Virus record (IMG/VR): IMGVR_UViG_3300033567_000007
Location: 1-50,503 of that record
DNA from: a virus
Length of the DNA stretch: 50,503 bases
Reading direction: 5' to 3' (one strand)
Position 1 is the stretch's first letter. Each line of letters opens with the position of its first letter. This document shows positions 7,406 through 15,022 of the stretch, piece after piece. Under the pieces are notes generated by a model. The model was not told the DNA's origin and did not search any database. It saw nothing but the letters and a program-made list of their open reading frames with translations. Both the position numbers and the translations under genes were made by a program.

Positions 7406-9445
7406 GTGGCAGACAAGGTAAGTATGTTTGCGCCGTTCTCGAAGGTCGAAACGACTTCAAATGGTGGAAGGGAAGTATGGGGATTTGCAACATTGGAACG
7501 CAAAGACAAGGTAGGAGAGATTGCAGACTTCGACCGTACGGTGAAGGCGTTTCAAAACTGGTCTGACGAAGTTTCCAAGCGTACAGGCGGCAAGTCGATG
7601 GGAAATGTCCGTGTAATGCACCAAGCGGTCACGGGTGGAAAAATGACGCACTGGGAACCGGGCGAAACGGAAATTGTCGACGAAAAAGGCAACAAACAGA
7701 CGGTTAAGGGAATTTGGACAGCCACATATGTTCCGCCGCACAAAACCGACGTCATCAAAGATATTGACGAAGGGATCTTGAGTGGCCTATCCATCGGCGG
7801 TGAATACGAAGAAAGATGGTGGGACGAAGCCCAAAAGGGATTCCGCTTCGCGCCAAAACTTGCCGAATACAGTTTTGTGGATAATCCATGTGTCGAAGGA
7901 GCGGACATTGTGAATGTCATTGCAAAGGCAGATGGCCCGTGGTCGAGAACCGACCGAAATCTGTCTAAAGCAACTAACGAAGAGCGCGAAAAACTCCACG
8001 CCGATGCCGAAGAACGTGCCAAGTCATCCGGAATCGCGGTCAAAGATGGCGGACACCTCACACCGCCGAAGGGCAAGCCGACCGACGAAGCTGAGTACGC
8101 CGATCCCACTAACTACGCTTATCCGATTGACTCCGCGCATATCAAAGCCGCTGTGGGTTACTTCAACCACCCTGATGAGCGCGAGAAGGGAGGGTATAGC
8201 GAATCCGAGTGGGCAATCATCGGCAAACGCATTGCAGAAGCCGCGAACAAGCTCATCGGTGACGGTCACGAGTACAAGGACGGCACCATCGAGACGTCCG
8301 ACGAGCGCAAGGCAGCAGACAAGGCCGCGTGGGGCGACTTGTGCAAGCGCGCTGGTGTCGGTGGTGAGTTGTCTTACGAGGACATCCGCCAACTGGTTAG
8401 TGCCGCAATCAACAAGGGCAATCCCATGTTGGACTTCTGGGTATGTGACACGTATCCGGAATATGTGATTGCAGACGACTGGGAAACGGGTAAGTGGTGG
8501 AAAGTGCCGTACACACTTGATGGAACTGATATCACGGTCGGAACACCAGAAGAAGTCACACAGGGCGATTGGAAGCCCGTAAAGGAGGCCAACAAATTGG
8601 AAGATACACCTGTTCAGAAGATGGATCCGGACGAGACAGTTACACAGAAGATTGCGGATCTCGAAGCCGCGATCGCTGCGGTTGAGGCGGCGCAAAAGAA
8701 GGACGTTCAGACAGGTGGGACAAGCCAGACTGATACAAACGTAGACGACAAGCTTCAAGCCGCCAAGGATGCTGTTGCGCAACTTAAAGCCGCACAGATG
8801 AAGGATAACTCAGCCGAGGATAAAGAAGACGCTGAAAAGTCTATCACGGCTCTTGAAATCCTCAAGACCATCAACGGACGTTTGGAGAAGCGTGGAACAG
8901 CCATCTCCGCTACGCGTCGCAAGCATCTGCAACATGCCGTGGACCACATTCACAAGGCCCTCGGTGAAGATGACAAGATTGGCGACAAGGAGCACATCGA
9001 CGGCGCGTCCACCACTCCCGACGGAGGCATGGATGCCGAGAAGTTTGTTGCTGCCGTGCTTGCAAAGTTGGACGGTACGACTTTGCAAAAGTCTGCACCT
9101 GATATTGGTGGTGCGCTGACCCAAGCGTTGGAGAACGCCGGGTTGGCAAAAGCTGATGTTGTGTCTACCTTATCCGAGCAACTGACCAAGGCAGTGGAGC
9201 AGATTGCAACACTGGAGGGTCTGGTGAAGGAGATAGGGGAACAGCCGCAGCCGAACGGTCCACACATGGGCGCGTATCCAGGACTCGGCGGAACTATGCC
9301 GTGGCAGGGCGTTGAAAAGTCCATCCTCCAAAGTACGATTGACCGCATCGCAGACCCCGTTGTTAAAGACCAAGTTGGTCAATCGATGGCTACGGAGCTC
9401 TTGTTAGCCCAGATGGGCGGAGCGCGTAGACCGACTGGCGCGTAA
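7406..9445 (+). CDS. Prohead protease/scaffold fusion (XkdF-like)
   Basis: GTG 7406 follows AAAGGAGTTG at eight bases; the upstream GTG 7385 lies before that site. About 679 residues. Residues 1-175 resemble XkdF/prohead protease: REVWGFATLERKD, VRVMHQA (possible catalytic His), GLSIGGEY (possible Ser) and the typical ending AEYSFVDNPCVEGADIV. Residues about 200-290 carry the ADPTNYAYPIDSAHIKAAVGYFNHP segment common beside phage proteases. The rest is acidic, helical and coiled-coil-like with Ala/Lys/Glu repeats, as expected of a scaffold. It likely shapes and then processes the prohead. Confidence 0.75.
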   Translation: MADKVSMFAPFSKVETTSNGGREVWGFATLERKDKVGEIADFDRTVKAFQNWSDEVSKRTGGKSMGNVRVMHQAVTGGKMTHWEPGETEIVDEKGNKQTVKGIWTATYVPPHKTDVIKDIDEGILSGLSIGGEYEERWWDEAQKGFRFAPKLAEYSFVDNPCVEGADIVNVIAKADGPWSRTDRNLSKATNEEREKLHADAEERAKSSGIAVKDGGHLTPPKGKPTDEAEYADPTNYAYPIDSAHIKAAVGYFNHPDEREKGGYSESEWAIIGKRIAEAANKLIGDGHEYKDGTIETSDERKAADKAAWGDLCKRAGVGGELSYEDIRQLVSAAINKGNPMLDFWVCDTYPEYVIADDWETGKWWKVPYTLDGTDITVGTPEEVTQGDWKPVKEANKLEDTPVQKMDPDETVTQKIADLEAAIAAVEAAQKKDVQTGGTSQTDTNVDDKLQAAKDAVAQLKAAQMKDNSAEDKEDAEKSITALEILKTINGRLEKRGTAISATRRKHLQHAVDHIHKALGEDDKIGDKEHIDGASTTPDGGMDAEKFVAAVLAKLDGTTLQKSAPDIGGALTQALENAGLAKADVVSTLSEQLTKAVEQIATLEGLVKEIGEQPQPNGPHMGAYPGLGGTMPWQGVEKSILQSTIDRIADPVVKDQVGQSMATELLLAQMGGARRPTGA

Positions 9446-9480
9446 CTCTTAGATTCCAACTGAACAAGCAAAAACCAAGG

Positions 9481-9498
9481 CGCCGTTAAGGCGTTTTT
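9481..9498 (+). terminator. Weak terminator between scaffold and capsid genes
   Basis: CGCC (9481-9484), loop GTTAA, GGCG (9490-9493), then TTTTT. The stem is only four pairs, so it may be a partial stop or an mRNA end. Confidence 0.4.
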
Positions 9499-9523
9499 AT
9501 TATGCCCATAAGAGGTGACGAGA

Positions 9524-11068
9524 TTGGCTAACCCGTTAATGCACGACTTGGCTTCGCAAAGCCAGCTTGAAGAAGTGACAAAACAAACCATGAACCTGAT
9601 GAAAGACGCTACCACCCAAGGCATGACCACTGCGGACGGTCTTTATGGCTTCGGCCTCGAATCTCCCGCAAAGCTGATTATGCCGGTATCAACGAACTTC
9701 CTGAACTCGATTCCCCGCAAAAAGGCCGATAAAGGATCAGCTGCTGCACGCTGGAAGGCGATTGTTGCCTATAAGGGGTCTGGGTACCAACGCCAGCGTC
9801 CAACAACCGCATTCGGTCAGTCTGGGTCTCTTGTCCAGACGGTAGAACAAGACTTCGTCGCTCCCTATGCACCTCTTGCACTCGGTGACACGGTGCAGAT
9901 GGACGCACAGGCAATGGCACGTGGCTTCGATAATTTACGCGCGAAGTCGGGTATCAAGACACTCTACGAAATGAAGATCACAGAGGATATCCAAGCACTC
10001 GGCGGTCAGTCGTTTGCACTCCAAACACCGTCGGCTCCTACGCTGACATACTCGTCTACTGGCGGCACAATCACAAACGGCGGTGGATCTGCTGCAACAT
10101 GGCAAGTCGTGGCGTGCGCGGTACCGATGGAAGGGTACCATTACGGCAATCCGAATCATGCTGCAGGATCATCTGACGGCAATGGTGGCACCTATTACGG
10201 ACCTCTCAGCACGGTCGCGAGTGCAGCTGCAACGGTCTCAGTTCCTACAGGTGCGACTACTGGTTCCATCGCGGCAACGGTGCCGTCTGTACCTGGTGCG
10301 GTCGCGTATGACTGGTATATCGATAATGGCGCGGGAACGCTGTACTACAGCGGCCTGCGGACGAACCAGAACGTCGCGACATTTACAGCTGCCACATCCA
10401 CAGCATTGCCGCAGCCACCGGTTGCAGATGCTTCGGCGGATCCGAACGCGTACAACGGTTATATCGCGTCGCTCGTTGGCGATTACACGAACGCAGGCCA
10501 GGTGAAGCGTGGATCGGGTACGCGTGCATCTGGTGCAACCATCATCAGCCTAAATGGCCAAACGCTGACCGGCAATGACGGGACGATCACCGAGATCGAT
10601 AACATCCTGTTGACGTTTGGACAAGACCTCGAAATGTCGCCGACTCGGTTGGTCATGAACAACCAACAGGCGTATGACATCTCGAGCAAAATGTTCGCGA
10701 CAGGCGGTCTGCGCGTCATGATTGAGGCTGGAAAGCAACAGGACAACCTCTATGGTGGCACGTACATTCAGCGGTATATCAACAAGGCGTCGAACGGTCA
10801 GATTCTGCAAATCGTCGTGGATCCGCACATTCCGTACGGTACGATTCTGGGCGTCACAGACGTTCTCCCATACCCGGATAACACGATTGATTCTGTCTTG
10901 GAGATTCAGACCTTGGAAGAGTACCACCAGGTCGAGTACGCAATGGCGCGTTTGCCGGGTCAAGCGAACGGCGGCCCGCGTTACGATTATGAAATTCGTT
11001 GCGAGGAAGTATTCAAAAACTACTTCCCTGCTGGCGGATTCATTTTGCAAGACATCGCGGCTGGTTAA
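9524..11068 (+). CDS. Major capsid protein with Ig-like insert
   Basis: TTG 9524 lies behind GAGGTGA; an in-frame GTG at 9515 is inside that site. 514 residues. The N-terminal part (GMTTADGLYGFGLESPAKLIMPVSTNFLNSIPR, read in pieces) and the C-terminal part (MSPTRLVMNNQQAYDIS, VDPHIPYGTILGVTD, YDYEIRCEEVFKNYFP) look like an HK97-type capsid subunit. Between them, about residues 170-297, sits a Thr/Ser/Gly/Ala-rich beta domain ending in AVAYDWYIDNGAGTLYYSG, like Ig or fibronectin-III modules that decorate virions. It forms the shell; the insert is probably on the outer surface. Confidence 0.82.
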   Translation: MANPLMHDLASQSQLEEVTKQTMNLMKDATTQGMTTADGLYGFGLESPAKLIMPVSTNFLNSIPRKKADKGSAAARWKAIVAYKGSGYQRQRPTTAFGQSGSLVQTVEQDFVAPYAPLALGDTVQMDAQAMARGFDNLRAKSGIKTLYEMKITEDIQALGGQSFALQTPSAPTLTYSSTGGTITNGGGSAATWQVVACAVPMEGYHYGNPNHAAGSSDGNGGTYYGPLSTVASAAATVSVPTGATTGSIAATVPSVPGAVAYDWYIDNGAGTLYYSGLRTNQNVATFTAATSTALPQPPVADASADPNAYNGYIASLVGDYTNAGQVKRGSGTRASGATIISLNGQTLTGNDGTITEIDNILLTFGQDLEMSPTRLVMNNQQAYDISSKMFATGGLRVMIEAGKQQDNLYGGTYIQRYINKASNGQILQIVVDPHIPYGTILGVTDVLPYPDNTIDSVLEIQTLEEYHQVEYAMARLPGQANGGPRYDYEIRCEEVFKNYFPAGGFILQDIAAG

Positions 11069-11089
11069 GCTGAAAATCAGTGAATGGCA

Positions 11090-11115
11090 GGGGAGTCTTC
11101 GGACTCTCCTGATTT
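11090..11115 (+). terminator. Hairpin terminator after the capsid gene
   Basis: GGGGAGTC (11090-11097), TTCG loop, GACTCTCC (11102-11109), then a loose T-rich tract TGATTTTGATTT. Likely lowers expression after the capsid gene. Confidence 0.65.
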
Positions 11116-11136
11116 TGATTTATTGGAGGGTTCAAT

Positions 11137-11487
11137 GTGGCTTATCGCTACTTTAATAAAGAAATGTTGGAACACGGGATTCAAGCGCACGTTTCGGTTA
11201 TGGACGGGGAGAAAGCTGTAGAACTACCGGTTGTGAATGGCATCGTATCTGTTCCGGACGCACTACACAGCAAAGTCGTCATGGGTCCTGGATGGGTCAA
11301 GTATGTTGGGCGTGAACAAGCCTCCGCAAGCGACGAAGAGTTACAACCACTGACTGACGTCGACACGTTTTACAACGGGAAAGGCAAGAAGGGGAGTCGC
11401 TCGACGCCACCTGTGACACCGCCCGCAACGCCACCTGTGACGCCACCTGTGACGCCACCGGGAGAACCAGACAAAGACGCCAAGTAA
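11137..11487 (+). CDS. Small head protein with Pro-Thr-rich tail
   Basis: GTG 11137, six bases after TTGGAGGG. 116 residues: a folded N-terminal part (YRYFNKEMLEHGI ... VVMGPGWVKYVG) followed by a low-complexity tail of repeated TPPVTPPATPP units. Its position between capsid and connector suggests a head accessory or completion protein. The start of the fold, which ends in a glycine/valine-rich strand, does not identify a family for me. Confidence 0.7.
   Translation: MAYRYFNKEMLEHGIQAHVSVMDGEKAVELPVVNGIVSVPDALHSKVVMGPGWVKYVGREQASASDEELQPLTDVDTFYNGKGKKGSRSTPPVTPPATPPVTPPVTPPGEPDKDAK
11403..11460 (+). repeat. Tandem repeats coding Thr-Pro-Pro units
   Basis: Units of ACGCCACCTGTG and variants repeat inside the small head protein gene and code TPPV/TPPA. 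Such in-frame 12-base units expand or shrink easily. Confidence 0.7.
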
Positions 11488-11499
11488 GGAGTTGAAGTG

Positions 11500-12336
11500 A
11501 TGCCAGCCGCATACACGGACGCAGCCGCTGTTGCGGCGGCATTGCGTCTCGCACCCGATACGACGTTGATTGCGCCCGTCGCTGTAGGTGATATGTCGAT
11601 AAGTGTTTCATCCAACCAAAATGCTTCCGGTTTGGGTATCTATCCGGGCATGTGGATGGCACTCGATCAGTACAACCTAGGCGCGCGCGAATCTGTGCAA
11701 GTCACCGGAGAGGTTACGGGAACAGGTCCGTACACAGTGCCGATTACGGCAGCCGCCAATGCGCATGTACAGGGTGCGCCCGTCAAAGAGGTATCCGCGC
11801 TGCAAGATGTTGTAGACGCGGGATCGCGATTATGGGATGACGCCACTTATACCGCGCCAGGTGCGTTCGTACAACAACAATGGACAGAAACGGTAGAAGG
11901 CCAAGCAACAAACGATGGACGCATACTCGTCCGCGTGAGTGGGCGCAATGTACAAAACATCGTGTCAATGGCGGCATATGGGCCTAATCCTGCGTCTATA
12001 TCGACGTGGCATACGAATCCGAACAACGTACCAACATATTCGTTTGACACGACAGATTGCACCTTCGATGACTACCAGATCTGGATATGGCCCACGAACA
12101 TGCCATCGTCGTTTTTGAAACATCTGATTGTCAGTGTCACGTACAACTCTGGTTATGAGCCGTTGCCATCCGACATCGTGCGTGCATCGACGGTGTTGGC
12201 CGCAAGGCTTTACAAAGAGGGCGACAGTGGTTTTAGCGACGTCCTCGCAAACACAGACATGGGGATCTTGCAGTACAAGAAGGGGATTCCGGGCGACATC
12301 GCCTTGATGGCGAAGCGTTGGCGGCGGTGGACGTAG
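11500..12336 (+). CDS. Head-tail connector protein
   Basis: ATG 11500 behind AAGGAGT. 278 residues. The N-terminal half is Ala-rich with a beta section (DTTLIAPVAVGDMSISVSS, YPGMWMALDQYN). The C-terminal part (PLPSDIVRASTVLAARLYKEGDSG ... KKGIPGDIALMAKRW, read in pieces) resembles the helical core of head-tail connectors, which close the portal after packaging. Order (capsid, this gene, HK97 gp10-like, next tail gene) supports the role. Confidence 0.62.
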   Translation: MPAAYTDAAAVAAALRLAPDTTLIAPVAVGDMSISVSSNQNASGLGIYPGMWMALDQYNLGARESVQVTGEVTGTGPYTVPITAAANAHVQGAPVKEVSALQDVVDAGSRLWDDATYTAPGAFVQQQWTETVEGQATNDGRILVRVSGRNVQNIVSMAAYGPNPASISTWHTNPNNVPTYSFDTTDCTFDDYQIWIWPTNMPSSFLKHLIVSVTYNSGYEPLPSDIVRASTVLAARLYKEGDSGFSDVLANTDMGILQYKKGIPGDIALMAKRWRRWT

Positions 12337-12773
12337 TGACGTTCAAAGTAAACCTCGATATTCCGCACGGCTTGGAAACTGGATCTGTGCTTATCAGCGA
12401 GGAAGTTATTGGAGCCATTCGCAACTCAGGGCTGTCGATTGAACGTGCAGCGAAGAGTCTTGCACCCTTCAAAACCGGAAATTTACGTCGCACTATCAAG
12501 GCACAACCCGTTACACCACTTGGCGGTAAACCGACCGGCATCGTTTCATCAGCGGCTAATTATGCAAAATACGTTGAGTATGGAACTGGTATCTATCACA
12601 AGCCAGATGCTCACACATCGTTTCGTGGAAAAATCCCCGGAGTCGGATGGAGAATTATTAAGGGCATGAAGGCGCAACCGTATATGTTGCCAGCGTTTGA
12701 AATGAAGAGAGAGCTCATTATCAAGCGAATGGAGAAAGCGCTCCAAGCCGTTGTAGAGAGGATGAAGCAGTAA
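12336..12773 (+). CDS. HK97 gp10-like head-tail/tail completion protein
   Basis: GTG 12336 overlaps the upstream stop; upstream in-frame TTG 12318 and GTG 12327 are alternatives. 145 residues with the gp10 signature: SLAPFKTGNLRRTIKA, then SSAANYAKYVEYGTGIY, then QPYMLPAFEMKREL. This family caps the neck or the end of the tail tube. The stop overlaps the next start (TAATG). Confidence 0.82.
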   Translation: MTFKVNLDIPHGLETGSVLISEEVIGAIRNSGLSIERAAKSLAPFKTGNLRRTIKAQPVTPLGGKPTGIVSSAANYAKYVEYGTGIYHKPDAHTSFRGKIPGVGWRIIKGMKAQPYMLPAFEMKRELIIKRMEKALQAVVERMKQ

Positions 12774-13195
12774 TGCCGCTTGACAAGATTATTGCAGGCG
12801 CGAACACCGTTCTCAAAACACAGCAGGGCATTTCCAGGGTGCATGAGAATGCGCCGGAGTCACTTGCACAATTGCCAGCTACGACACTGTTCACGGACAA
12901 AGGTTCCTTCGACTGGCCGCGTAAGCCGAATCAGCGCCGCGGAGAGCATGACATGACATTGACGCTATACGTCTCTCGAGGTGGCGACTTGCCGAGCGCA
13001 GACCAGACGTTAAAGCCGTGGGTTGATACAATTGTCGATCTGTTCGACCAAAACATTACGCTTGGTGGTGCGGCATTCACCGCGGGCATAGTCGATTACT
13101 CGTATGGGCACGTGGAGTATGGCGGTGTGCAGTATCTCGGTATCACGTATGTACTGCGTGCCGTCGAAATCAAACAATTCAATTACAAAGGGTGA
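12773..13195 (+). CDS. Neck/tail terminator-like protein
   Basis: 140 residues, ATG coupled to the upstream stop. The pattern of an N-terminal helix, central strands and a C-terminal strand pair (LTLYVSRGGDL, YGGVQYLGITYVLRAVEIK) fits the tail terminator or neck protein expected between gp10-like and tail tube genes. The call rests mainly on gene order. Confidence 0.55.
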   Translation: MPLDKIIAGANTVLKTQQGISRVHENAPESLAQLPATTLFTDKGSFDWPRKPNQRRGEHDMTLTLYVSRGGDLPSADQTLKPWVDTIVDLFDQNITLGGAAFTAGIVDYSYGHVEYGGVQYLGITYVLRAVEIKQFNYKG

Positions 13196-13201
13196 GTGTG
13201 T

Positions 13202-13351
13202 TTGAAAGAGCAAATCGGATTCGTGGCGACAAAACCCGAAATGACGCTGAACGCCAAGGTCGAGTTGCTGGAAAGGCGTGTGGAAGCACTCGAAAAAGGC
13301 GAACCAAACTATCAATCGTATCTGAAACTCAAACAGCAATTTGAAAAGTAG
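13202..13351 (+). CDS. Small coiled-coil protein, 49 residues
   Basis: TTG 13202 with AAAGGGTGAG upstream; stop TAG 13349-13351. The product is basic and helical (LNAKVELLERRVEALEKGE), a short coiled coil. It sits in the tight head-tail cluster, which argues that it is real. No function is known to me. Confidence 0.55.
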   Translation: MKEQIGFVATKPEMTLNAKVELLERRVEALEKGEPNYQSYLKLKQQFEK

Positions 13352-13361
13352 GAGGGATCGT

Positions 13362-13523
13362 ATGAAGGTGAAGTATACCGGTGACATCCCTGTTCAATTG
13401 AGCACCATCGGCGTGGATGTCAAACCGGGCGATGAAATCGATGTTCCTGAAGATTTCAGCAACGCCTTGTTCGTGCCCGTGAAGAAGAAAGGTGGCGAAA
13501 CGGTAGATGCCGCTAAACAGTAG
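13362..13523 (+). CDS. Small tail-cluster protein, 53 residues
   Basis: ATG 13362 behind GGAGGG. The product has strands around VKYTGDIPVQLSTIGVDVKPGDEIDV (read in pieces) and FVPVKKK, like short beta-sheet proteins that precede tail tube genes. It overlaps the next gene by 17 bases. Confidence 0.62.
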   Translation: MKVKYTGDIPVQLSTIGVDVKPGDEIDVPEDFSNALFVPVKKKGGETVDAAKQ

Positions 13524-14454
13524 TCTATTACACGTTGGCCTCGCAAAAGAGACCATTCAAGGTACGGCAGTCGTGCCGACCGTATGGTTCCCGGTCGAAA
13601 ACAACATCAAGGATGAAGATGTCATCAAGTGGATCGAGGATAAGGGTTTGCGCGGTGCCCCAGTCGATCCAATTGCACAGTATCAGGGCCCAATATCGTC
13701 TACCGTTGACTTTGACTCCATGTTTTACCCAGAGTCGCTAGGGCATGTACTCATGGCCCTGATGGGCGTCGATACCATTTTAGGCGCCGCCAATCCATAC
13801 ACGCACACGCTCACATTGGCCCAAGATCAGCCTCCGTCGTACACGTTATCGGTGTTCAACGGGTACAACGAACGCCAGTATCCCGGATCGATGATCGACG
13901 AGTTACAGCTCAAGTACGCCATCGACGGTGCACTTACGGCCTCTACGAAGTGGATGGGATTTCCGTCAGCAGTCGCCACGACTTCGACACCTGCATTCGG
14001 CGGCAACGATCCCTTTCTCGGTTGGGAATCGACGCTCACCATCGCAGGGGCAGGAAACACAAAACTTATCGGCTTCGACTGGACGGGCAAGCGCAAAGTC
14101 ATCACCCAATGGGCCGCGAACAACAGCCAAAAACCGTCGTTTGTGTATTCCAGCGCACTTGGTGTAACGGGTAAGTTGACATTCGCAGTTGAGGACGACA
14201 CGGAGCTCACGTACATGCTGAGCAACACACAACCTGCTGTAACGATCGAGTTACAGGCACCGAATGCAGGGCCGTCGCTCACCATCCAGATGTCAAAGTG
14301 TGCGTTTGCAAAGAAAACGCCGTCGTACAGCAAAGAGTTCGTGGAAGTCGACTATGACATCACAGCACTTCCGAGTTCGACGGATGCAGGAACTGGATCA
14401 CCCATTAGCCCGGTGAAGTTTGTTTTGACGAACGCGCAGTCTACCACGTACTGA
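13507..14454 (+). CDS. Major tail tube protein
   Basis: 315 residues starting at ATG 13507, overlapping the previous gene. The opening SSLLHVGLAKETIQGTAVVP and the strand-rich body (SSTVDFDSMFYPESLGHVL, LSVFNGYNERQYPGSMID) are typical of siphovirus tail tube subunits. It comes just before the frameshifted chaperone pair and the tape measure, the standard place. It forms the hollow tube for DNA delivery. Confidence 0.8.
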   Translation: MPLNSSLLHVGLAKETIQGTAVVPTVWFPVENNIKDEDVIKWIEDKGLRGAPVDPIAQYQGPISSTVDFDSMFYPESLGHVLMALMGVDTILGAANPYTHTLTLAQDQPPSYTLSVFNGYNERQYPGSMIDELQLKYAIDGALTASTKWMGFPSAVATTSTPAFGGNDPFLGWESTLTIAGAGNTKLIGFDWTGKRKVITQWAANNSQKPSFVYSSALGVTGKLTFAVEDDTELTYMLSNTQPAVTIELQAPNAGPSLTIQMSKCAFAKKTPSYSKEFVEVDYDITALPSSTDAGTGSPISPVKFVLTNAQSTTY

Positions 14455-14465
14455 GGAGGGTTCCC

Positions 14466-14852
14466 ATGCCAGGTTGGAAAGTTGAAGCAACAAAACGTGT
14501 AAATCTACCAGACGACATCGCTGATGGTCTATGGATCTCCATATATCACCCAAAACTGATGCCGTTCGAGCCCATGAAACAGTTGCTTGCGTTGGCTCCT
14601 GCGACAGAAGGACAAGAGAGCGCGGCGGGATTTGACCTTGACAAAGGCAGAGACCTCGCCACATCCATGATTCGCGACTGGAACTTGCCCGGAGAGAACG
14701 GACAAATCCTACCACTCCCTTCCATAGATGCATCTGTGTGGGACAAGATCCCACCGATGCCGGTTATCATGGCTGTATTTGGCGCGCTTGGTGAAGGCGT
14801 AGCAGGTGGACAGCCGGACCCAAACTTATCCAACGGGTCGGCCAGCTCCTAA
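14466..14852 (+). CDS. Tail assembly chaperone (G-type, short product)
   Basis: 128 residues, ATG after GAGGAGGG. Acidic and helical, as G-type tail chaperones are. It lies between tail tube and tape measure genes. Near its 3' end it contains the slippery heptamer CCCAAAC, so a fraction of ribosomes read on in the -1 frame to make the GT-type product; the zero-frame stop TAA is at 14850-14852. It is expected to coat the tape measure during tail assembly. Confidence 0.8.
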   Translation: MPGWKVEATKRVNLPDDIADGLWISIYHPKLMPFEPMKQLLALAPATEGQESAAGFDLDKGRDLATSMIRDWNLPGENGQILPLPSIDASVWDKIPPMPVIMAVFGALGEGVAGGQPDPNLSNGSASS

Positions 14853-15016
14853 GAGGCAGGCCCGTACGTGGCGACATCCTCCCATATCTCGAATCTCTGG
14901 TGTGCCAGCGATGGGGCTGCACGCCTCTTGAGCTTGGCGAGGTACCTTACGAACGCGTGATGTTGGAGATTGAATTCATAAAGGCTGAGTCGAGGGCGCG
15001 GGACGCGGGGAGGTGA
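14466..15016 (+). CDS. Tail assembly chaperone GT-type fusion by -1 frameshift
   Basis: Reading 14466-14825 in frame 0 and then from 14825 in the -1 frame to TGA at 15014-15016 gives about 183 residues. The -1 extension (PKLIQRVGQLLRGRPVRGD, LPYLESLVCQRWGCTPLEL, YERVMLEIEFIKAESRARD) has no start of its own. It has the helical look of the T domain, which binds tail tube protein. The slippery site and a downstream stem-loop are both in place. Confidence 0.75.
14819..14864 (+). promoter_or_regulatory. Programmed -1 frameshift signal
   Basis: C_CCA_AAC (14819-14825) is in the correct zero-frame phase. Eight bases later CGGGTCGGCC (14834-14843) pairs with GGCAGGCCCG (14855-14864), nine of ten positions, one of them G-U. 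The zero-frame stop lies in its loop. Confidence 0.82.
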
Positions 15017-15022
15017 TAGTGT

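Noticed and set aside
8024-8782. A 252-codon minus-strand frame inside the protease/scaffold gene
   Set aside because: It is the reverse-strand shadow of a gene with clear family motifs; no ribosome site.
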